A stretch of 64,000 bases of DNA. Origin: Desmodesmus armatus (Eukaryota; Chlorophyta; Chlorophyceae; Sphaeropleales; Scenedesmaceae). A program made the position numbers and the translations under genes. Below, piece by piece: positions 56,619 to 64,000 of the stretch. Below the pieces are notes generated by a model. It searched no databases. It was not told the DNA's origin and saw only the letters and a list, made by a program, of their open reading frames with translations. How positions within the stretch are numbered: the first letter of the stretch is position 1; the number at the start of each line of letters is the position of its first letter. The DNA lies in the NCBI GenBank assembly GCA_007449985.2, contig VIIQ02000565.1, forward strand, positions 654,823 to 718,822, read 5' to 3'.

Positions 56619-58119
56619 CGGCAGTGGTCAAGTCCTGGTGGGCTATCCAACTGGTCCAGCACATACTATCAACATGCACCCCAATACTTCTTTTTTAACA
56701 TGCACGGAGACATTGTAATGACGTACAGCAGCAGAAGCGCAAGACAGAAAACTAACATGTCAGATGACTCCGCTGCTAGCTGAGAGCGGAAAAGGCCCTG
56801 AGAGGTGCACTTCAGTAGTACTCAACAGGCATCAAGCATTTGGAACTCTTTTTGATGCCCGGATGTGAGCGGCTACGAAAGGTGCCTGCACAGCCCACTT
56901 GACCAATTGAGGGCACTTCACCAAGTGCTCCGCGGATCCGCGTACCCCCTGCACCTTGGTGCAAATTCGCGTAAAAATTGATTAATTACATCCTCAGTTT
57001 GCGTATTTCACGAATTGCTGTCACGAATTCGCGTATCCACGAATCCAAACTGCTTCCTGCAGCCAGGCATACATGAACATAAACTCAGCAGCAACTTTTC
57101 CAGTTCGAGCTGGGTGCACAGTGCACGGTTGACCACGTCCTACTCACAATCAAACAACAGTTTGTAAGTGATATTGTGGTGCAAGGCTCGCAGCGTGCCG
57201 TTGCCTCTGCTAGGAGGTCACCTGAGGTCACTGACTCACGTCCCCACATCGCAGCAATAACATGTGTCCTGTTTCAAACTTTGTACGGCAGCCTGCTGCT
57301 GCAACTTGGTTTGCTGCCAGATGCAGTGCTTTTGGGTGTTTGGTGGTGGCAGTGTGTGTTTGGTGGTGCCAGATGCAGTGCTTTTGGGTGTTTGGTGGTG
57401 GCAGTGGATGGTGGATGGTGGATGGTGACTAACTAGCTGCCTGCCTGCCTGCCTGCCTGCCTGACTGGTGGATGGTGTGGCTGCGTGCATGAGCATCCCA
57501 TGTGTTGTGCAGCCGTGACAATAGATAGGTGATTCCGCGAACTGTGACAAACAAGTGTTGGTGGATGTGTGCTGCTGTCATGAGTGGTCAAATTAACTGG
57601 GTGACTGGGTGCCAAGGCTGGTTGGGCTCAGACTGTGACAAGGAAGTGCAAGCTGTTGAGGCTGCTGCTGAACATTCTTGCAGTTCATTTGCTCGCTGGC
57701 AACTAATTCACCCATAGTGACCAGTTGTTGCAGCTGGCTACGACACCATCATCCACCTATGCACGCACACAATTGCCCTCGACTGCCGTTCAACCCCTGT
57801 TGCCCACACCAAATGACTGTTACAAAACCATAGTCTCTCAACCCAACACACATACAACGCAAACACAAAACAGTATAGTACAGAAGTTCAGCTCATCCTG
57901 CTGCTCAGCGCCCGCTTACACACATGAATGCGTCCATCCTGCTGGTCATTACCCATGTAATATACTCCCAAAGTATGCACGTACACATGCTGTTGCACTC
58001 ACACGTTTCAGCGCTGCCCAGCACAGGCAAGCACCCAGATGTCATCAACACCCCTCGCACAATATGCGCCACAGCACATTTAACAGTTTCTGGTGATGCG
58101 CCAACCCCAATCCCGCCCG
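56619..58119. other. Unassigned region with short repeats
   Basis: Holds the palindrome CGCGGATCCGCG (about 56932-56943) and an AT-richer stretch after it with CGAATTCGCGTA-type words. A direct repeat of about 38 bases (CCAGATGCAGTGCTTTTGGG...) lies at 57317 and 57369, and a (CTGC)n tract at 57439-57461. No coding sequence was supported. Confidence 0.5.
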
Positions 58120-59889
58120 TCAGGCAAAACCCAAAGCTTGGTAGTTCACTGCCATGCCAGCAGTGCGGGCCACTTCAACTTCAGTCCAGCCCGGGCCGTA
58201 AAAGTACTGTAGGAGTGGGTCCGGTGCTTTGAACATTGTCTGAGAAAAAGGTGTCCCTAGAGCCCAGTAGCAATCCTGCACAGCCCTCACACGCGTCAGG
58301 CCAATGAAAGGCTCTGGGCTACCACCAGCATTGGGAGCAGCAAGTCCCTCACCCCCATCACCACCCGATGCTGCCGCCTTGCACCCATCCAAATCGCACC
58401 ACACGCTGTTAACGGTGGCACCCAATGATTGCCCAAACTTCAAGGCCCAAGCTCCCCCGATGGGCAAAGCCCACCGGCGCGCCACCAACTTCTCATCCAA
58501 CTTGGTGAATTCCTCATGCATACACGGCCGCGCAGCCACGCGGACAACATTTCTAGGGTTCTTGGGGTCGGTGAACTCGACATCAGGCCACCAGAAGCGG
58601 TCTGACCCATCAGGTGCAGGCCCGCAAATAGTACGGCAGATGTCCAACAATTCGTTCAGTTGGGCTTCGCTCAAATTCTTATGTGTGTTCATCAGCTCTA
58701 GTCGCATATCATTCCTTGAATATTTGCAAGATCATGACTTTCCCGTCTTATCCCTCTGTCACTGTGTGGAGTGAGATGTATACTTTTATGAAACCAGGCC
58801 GTCTGAGGCCCTGAAAAGGGGCGCATTAGAACGCATGATTAAACAGAATAGGTCATCGCAACCTTGGAGTTGCATCGCGGCCACTGAGCGGCAGTTCGGG
58901 CAAAACGGTTGACAACAGCAAAAGCAACCGGGCGTGTTTCTGGTGCTTATAAGCGCATAAAGCATGTACTGAACACGTAGCAACGTTAGAACCGCATCGC
59001 AGTCGCTAAACGGCAGATCAGACAAAACGGTTCACAACTGCAGGAGCACCCGGGCGTGTTGCTGCTGGGTGTGAGCGCAATATAATTTTATGATGCGTGA
59101 CAACCTGCGATGAGGGCAGCTACAGCAAAAGCGACAGCATGTTCAGTCACCTGCAGGTTAGGTCACCAGTACAGTGTGAGGCAGGCGTCACACCTGACCA
59201 AGAGCATGATCTTGCTAATCATTGGTTTGCCCAGTCTTTGACCACACCAGTCATGCCTGTCACCACTGAGCGGCGCCTGTTTTGGAAAACCTTGAGCGCC
59301 ACAACCCTGGCATGCCTGCACAAACACAGGCACCAGAACAGCGGCAGAGCACAATAGCAAGGGTTACCACCACCCATGCAATGCCGACTATGCTGCCTAC
59401 AAACTGCAACTACCTTATCACAGTACAGTACGGTAATTGGGGACCCGAGTCCCAACCTCGCTACTAGCCAGCGAGTCAAGGTGTTGAAAGCCACATGCTG
59501 CAGCAGTCATGACTGCCCTGCCCTGCCCTGCACTCTTCAGCATGTCGATACAGTCACAGCACCCAAACATGCTGCAAGCCGTGCCTATCTCAACAGATCA
59601 AATGTACGCAGACACTGACCCATCATGCATGTTGTTCAGAAACATAACACTTACTTCCTCAGTTTCAATTCAGGCCACAGTGGCATCGCCGTTTCTTCTA
59701 CTGTGTTGCGGTCCTCAACGTTGTTGATGTTCCACTCTGTGACCGCCCCAAAGCGAATCACAGGCGCCGCAGCATCATCATCTGCCAACACTGCATCGGC
59801 AGGGAAGTTGTTGTTAGGGTCGCCACAATGCAGGCGGCGTTGCTGTATCAGTATGGTATTATGCCTATGTTGAGACTTGTCTGACGACG
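58120..59889 (-). CDS. Unrecognised gene, C-terminal two exons
   Basis: Exon 58714-58120 encodes ~197 residues ending in GWTEVEVARTAGMAVNYQAL plus four. Exon ~59889-59655 (VIRFGAVTEWNINNVEDRNT, then PLWPELKLR) ends at a perfect GTAAGT donor whose phase matches an acceptor TTCAAG at 58715-58720. That makes LRKNDMRLELM at the junction. An alternative is an independent gene starting at ATG 58707. The composition is balanced, unlike the Ala/Gln-rich neighbours, and the sequence (FWWPDVEF, ALPIGGAWALKFGQSLGATV, AVQDCYWALGTPFSQTMF) looks like a folded, conserved protein, but I do not recognise the family. The 5' end is not resolved; no ATG precedes in frame near 59889. Confidence 0.5.
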
Positions 59890-59939
59890 CTTGACAAAAG
59901 AGAATGTAAATATATAGTGCATCGAACAAATATTCAAGG

Positions 59940-61255
59940 ACATGGAGGGTTATATTTGTATTTGTTAACCCGCGGATCCGCGCTACTCCGGCTGGCTACT
60001 CAGGTGCAGTCGGCCTGGGTCACGTCCACGTATCGTTCGTACGTAAAGTATGATACGCGTAAGAACGCTCACGGGCTTATGAACAAGCTACAGTCAGTAA
60101 GAAAACCCAGCCTGAGTGTGCCTGATCCTACGATTGCGGTTCCCCCTGGCATGGACTTGATCTGACCTGAGTGGATCCATGTAAGCAACCAGTACAATAA
60201 TGCTGCCATGCACTGGAACGGTTGATGCCGAGGGGAAGCAGAATTGGACTGCTTGTGAGCGCCAGCCCCCTCAATGCAATGCAGACATGCAAGCAGTGTG
60301 CCTACAGGGCTGGCCTAGCATGCACTCCCCCCCTGGCATCACCAATCACTGCATGGTGCAGCAACCCCGACACAGTGATCTGCTCCCAGCACAGCCTTGC
60401 GGCCATGTGGTAGGTGAGCCGCGCATGTGGATGGCACACTACACCAGCAGGCCCCTTCTGGTACATTACCAGGGGTGGTTGTGTCGGGGCCTGCAGGCTT
60501 GTGCTGCAGCAGAAGCTGCTGGCTGGGCCCCCACCCATCCCCCCAACCCCATTCACCTGCTGCCTCTGTGACGAGTGAATGCCGGCTGAGACCACAGCTT
60601 GATTGCAAACTTCGGCTCCGTTGTCGGCGACAGGCTCTTGCTGGTGAGGGGTCCTTGTTCTTCTTCTTCATCTGAAATTTCGGGTCTGCTGAAATGACCA
60701 CTGAAACCCAATGATTATTGGTCCTGATTCACTTTTCAGTTCAGCAAGTCGCGGCTGCCGCTGAATCAGCGACCCGCGTCAGCGTCGCTGAAGACAGTGA
60801 CGATGATCAGTGTTGTTGTTTTCGTTGATCGCTTCAGTATTGCAACGACCTCGTGAGAGGAAGTTGCTTAGGAGGCGTATAGGCTCCCCCCTCCCCCCCG
60901 GAGGGGGAGCCTATACGGGGTAGGAAATGGCCGTTGGCATGCCAGCTGTGGTTCAACCGGACGTTGGAATGTTGAACAACATTAAAACGCTTTGCTATTG
61001 CGGCTCCGTGGCTTGCAGCGCTAGATTGAAATTGAACCCAGCAGCTCCGAGGGGCAAACGCCAATCAATGAAGCGAGTGAAGGTGTATGCTGCACCCTTA
61101 TACCCCTGTCCTGCTCCTTTTGTCCACGCAAGCGTTGCTGATGGGCTTGATCCGCTGATGTCCTTATCTCTTCGGCACATCCACAGCTGACGGTCTGTTA
61201 GTCAACAATACGTCAACTCGCGCTTGCCCGGCAACTAGGGCCCATCTGAAATCAA
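59940..61255. other. Unassigned region
   Basis: Contains a second CGCGGATCCGCG palindrome (near 59971-59982) followed by a short plus-strand frame (59917-60165). Repeated CGCTGAATCAGCGAC-type motifs lie near 60755-60800. No gene was supported. Confidence 0.4.
60876..60917. repeat. Perfect inverted repeat (hairpin)
   Basis: CGTATAGGCTCCCCC at 60876-60890 is matched by its reverse complement at 60903-60917, separated by a 12-base C-rich loop. Confidence 0.9.
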
Positions 61256-61414
61256 GTTCTTCTTCTTCTTCTTCTTCTTCTTCTTCTTCTTCTTCTTTCT
61301 TCTTCTTCTTCTTCTTCTTCGTCGTTCGTCGTCTTCGTCGTCTTCGTCGTCTTCGTCTTCTCTTCTTCTTCTTCTTCTTCTTCTTCTTCTTCTTCTTCTT
61401 CTTCTTCTTCTTCT
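61256..61414. repeat. (TTC)n array with TCG interruptions
   Basis: About 160 bases of TTC repeat interrupted in the middle (61320-61360) by TCG/TCGTC units. It opens poly-Lys, poly-Glu, poly-Arg and poly-Ser frames that are not genes. Confidence 0.97.
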
Positions 61415-63700
61415 TGCAATGCAGGCTCTTCTTGCACTGAGGCTCTTGTGCTTGCAAGCCAAGTATCTGCTTCTCCTTCTTTTTCGTGAGTGCCTTCTGC
61501 CTGCTGTCCTAACTGCTGGTGATGGTGGCCTCCCCATTTTTGTGCTCACGGCTTGGGCTGGATTGCTGTCTGGCTGCTGCTGCATGGCTGACCCGTCACC
61601 TCCACCTGCCACCATCACCACACCCCCCTTCCTCCCCCACCACCGGTGGCGTCCTGCCACCACCATGGCGCCCCGGCTGTGTGTTGGCGAATGCAACCGT
61701 GCAAGGCGGGGCCCCCGCCCCGCTCAATGCACGGCACACCACCCAAACCTGCTGTAAGGGTGACGCCGACCGCAACAGCGAGGTTGAAGCCTAGGTCGCT
61801 TGGTGAGCCGGACGCTGAACACCAACCCCAGGATGCTAGACCTGAGGTGGCCTGGGATTCCAACCCAACAGACGCTCCCGCTACGACACCAAGCAAACAG
61901 CCACAACCCACCAGGCATGCGACATGAAGGCAAGTGCTGTTGCCCCACGGGCGGTGCTGGCGGGACGGTGGGTGACAGGCACACACGGGGAGTGCAGCAG
62001 GGCAGAGAGGGGAAGTGAAGCTCCTAAGCTGCTGTCACTGACCGGTGTGGAGGCTGCCCGGGTGTCTCGGCGCTGCAGGCCTCGTTTCGCTTCGTGAACA
62101 CTAGTGTGAAGTGTGCTGTTGTCGCACGACTGCCCCTCTGGGGACGAGAGCTTGTACGATTGCTTGCTGAAAGCTTTCTTGGACAATGAAACAGGTAGGC
62201 AAAGGCTGCTGTGTGCAGGCAAGGCTGCGGGACCCTGGGTCGATCAGTCAGGGACCTTGGGTCCGTGGATCAGAAACCATCGAAGCCTTGTGTTACAAGG
62301 GGTGTGTCCAGCAACGGCTGTAGACAAATCACACATGCTGCTGGGGCAGCAGCCCTTTTATACCCATAGATTTGCTGCTGAGTCAGACAACAGAATGCTG
62401 AGTCAGACTGCTGAGTCAGACAACAGCTGCTGAGTCAGACAACAAGCTGCTGAGTCAGCACCAAATGACACTTTGCACTCAAGGCATCGCAGTCCCAAAC
62501 GAGGGGCTGGAGCCAAGCACTAATTTGTATTGAAGCCAATGGTGTGGTACTCCCAGCCGCCACACAACTGCTGTGCAAAACACCCGGGGTCACCAGCAGG
62601 TGTGGTGTCACTTGTTGCTGCTGTTTGAGGCTACAGCTTGTGAGTACCGCAACACCATTCACACAAAACTAGCATACACCAAGTGCAGTGGCACTCAGCA
62701 GGTGCACTGCAACCAGCTAGCACAAGTTACCACTGGCTGCAGCTGCTAGCGCTTCCTTGTAGTAGGTCGTAGTAACTACACCCTACACGCTGCATGAGTA
62801 CACTGCTTGGCCAGGCTGAAAAGTGCAGGCCACAACAGTTTTGAGCACTCCTGCGGTACTCCAAGGCTGCAGTGCACGCCCTGTGCTGCCATGCAGTCAG
62901 TCACTCAAGAGTGGGGCTGCCAGTGGCGGGTCACTCCAAGTGAGGCAGCGTTTGGTGCAACAGTTGCACTCTGTACGCCAGCAAGCATCTATTACTTAGA
63001 AGCAAACCCGACTCCAATTGTCAGCTGCAGACCCGCGGTGTAAGTGGAACACCCACCGTGGGGCAACAGTGCACATGTATGCATCCATGCAAGGCTGAGT
63101 TTGCTGCTGGCTGGCTGGCTGCGAGGCTGATGCCCCTGACACATGTAGGGCAAAGGAGCTGCCACATGACTCTGTAGAAATACTTAACCTGTGACGCCCA
63201 CCTCATCATCTCGCAGCTCCAGGTTGCTCCACTCACTTGCCCTGCTAATCATGGCTTCTTGGTAGTCTGTGGTGGTGGTGTTGTTCGTGTGCGTAGGCAA
63301 CAACAGTCTGTGGGTGCGTGTATGTGGGGCTTACGCGTGGGAGGATCGTCGCCCTGTACTGAAGGACTCCCCTCACACCTCAGCACTGCCACTAAGCCAG
63401 CAAAACTTCACAGGCTGTTGATGGCTCTGGCAGTCCGTGGTGGTTGCAGTTGGGCCAAGGACGGGCTGGCTCTAGTGGTGATGCCCGGTTCGCTTCATGG
63501 TCCTTGGTCACTGACATCTGGGTTGTTCGAGAAGACCTACAGCAGGCAATACGATGAGCAGCTTGGTTTGGAGGGTCCTGTCACCTGCAAACTACCGCAT
63601 GTGCTGCTCTACAGCAGCAGTCACTACTGCTGTTCAGCATGCCTGCCAACATACTTTGCGCACACTGGCTTAATAGCAATTTTCAATAAAACTGCGATGA
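61415..63700. other. Unassigned region
   Basis: No gene was supported. A Pro/Thr-rich plus-strand frame at 61560-61800 is weak. GCTGAGTCAGACAACA is tandemly repeated about five times at 62377-62458. Confidence 0.45.
62377..62458. repeat. Short tandem array (GCTGAGTCAGACAACA-type)
   Basis: About five imperfect units of 12-18 bases sharing CTGAGTCAGA. TGAGTCA is an AP-1/bZIP-type core, though the repeat may be incidental. Confidence 0.85.
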
Positions 63701-63727
63701 AGTGCATGCTCGGGAGGGCCGGCAAAC

Positions 63728-63979
63728 CTGCAGTTTCGCTCCACGGACCTGCAGCAGCTGCTCCAAGTCGCCCACCGAGTACTGCTGATTCATGGGGGCA
63801 GCTCTGATAGTCATTACGCCATCTTCAGCCCTTTGTTGGTTGTTTGAGTGCGGGTTGGGCCCGCGTGCTCTCATTATCATCTGGAAACTGTTTGGCGCTA
63901 TCGGAGACCCCACGAATAATGCCTGCATCTGTCTTGCTGTCATCAGGAGACATGAAGCAGCCACAACTGAGGCGGTCAA
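63728..63979 (-). CDS. Possible exon entering from the right edge (minus strand)
   Basis: An open minus-strand stretch with balanced composition (QMQALFVGSPIAPNSFQMIM, then QQYSVGDLEQLLQVRGAKLQ) ends at a possible donor, CTGCAG|GTTTGC. It looks coding, but I do not recognise it, and its 5' side lies at or beyond the window end. Confidence 0.3.
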
Positions 63980-64000
63980 GATGGAATTGAAGGCTGCTGG

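Noticed and set aside
60200..60571. 123-residue plus-strand frame
   Set aside because: No domain and no supporting splice or repeat evidence.
61164..61696. Poly-Lys, poly-Glu and poly-Arg frames
   Set aside because: Read-through of the TTC array; no unique coding sequence.
63259..63807. 182-residue plus-strand frame near the right edge
   Set aside because: Uneven composition and no motif; the opposite strand at 63728-63979 looks more coding.

Overview
The window is nuclear DNA of a green alga. Genes have many short introns with GT-AG borders, and TGTAA, the chlorophyte poly(A) signal, lies downstream of several stops. There are long CAG/CTG arrays and homopolymeric G or C runs in introns. 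A chloroplast class I aldolase, a plastid-type threonyl-tRNA synthetase and an S1FA homologue are present. The F-box/LRR-like genes and overall style suggest a chlorophycean, possibly Scenedesmaceae; that placement is inference. I see no tRNA, rRNA or CRISPR.

Layout. 164-4041 (+): 3' part of an unrecognised gene with poly-Ala/poly-Gln tails. 5863-9171 (+): histidine phosphatase. 10783-12652 (+): F-box/LRR-like gene broken by one in-frame TAG, followed by a frameshifted paralogue at 13980-15244. 16864-27927 (-): a 15-exon threonyl-tRNA synthetase, divergent from S1FA (28886-29740, +). 31109-34789 (-): a CDIN1-like nuclease, divergent from proteasome subunit alpha-4/PSMA7 (35258-39700, +). 41281-45084 (+): chloroplast fructose-bisphosphate aldolase, convergent with an unknown Ala/Gln-rich protein (47205-50009, -). 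51259-53235 (-): an unknown coiled-coil, tail-anchored protein. 53977-56618: a near-identical copy of 49154-51807 carrying truncated pieces of the last two genes. 58120-59889 (-): an unknown two-exon gene. The last 4 kb is mostly unassigned, with a TTC array, a hairpin and a possible minus-strand exon at the right edge. Exon models were built by hand from splice sites and reading phase; each multi-exon model listed as high confidence closes in frame.

The most striking feature is structural. Six of the multi-exon genes carry extra copies of exon edges inside the neighbouring introns. Each copy begins at an AG acceptor or ends at a GT donor, keeps the host orientation, and shows every stage from intact to decayed. 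More than 35 such 'exon echoes' are visible, often 115-145 bases from the real edge and in arrays of up to five. They look like the footprint of an ongoing process of local tandem duplication centred on splice sites.
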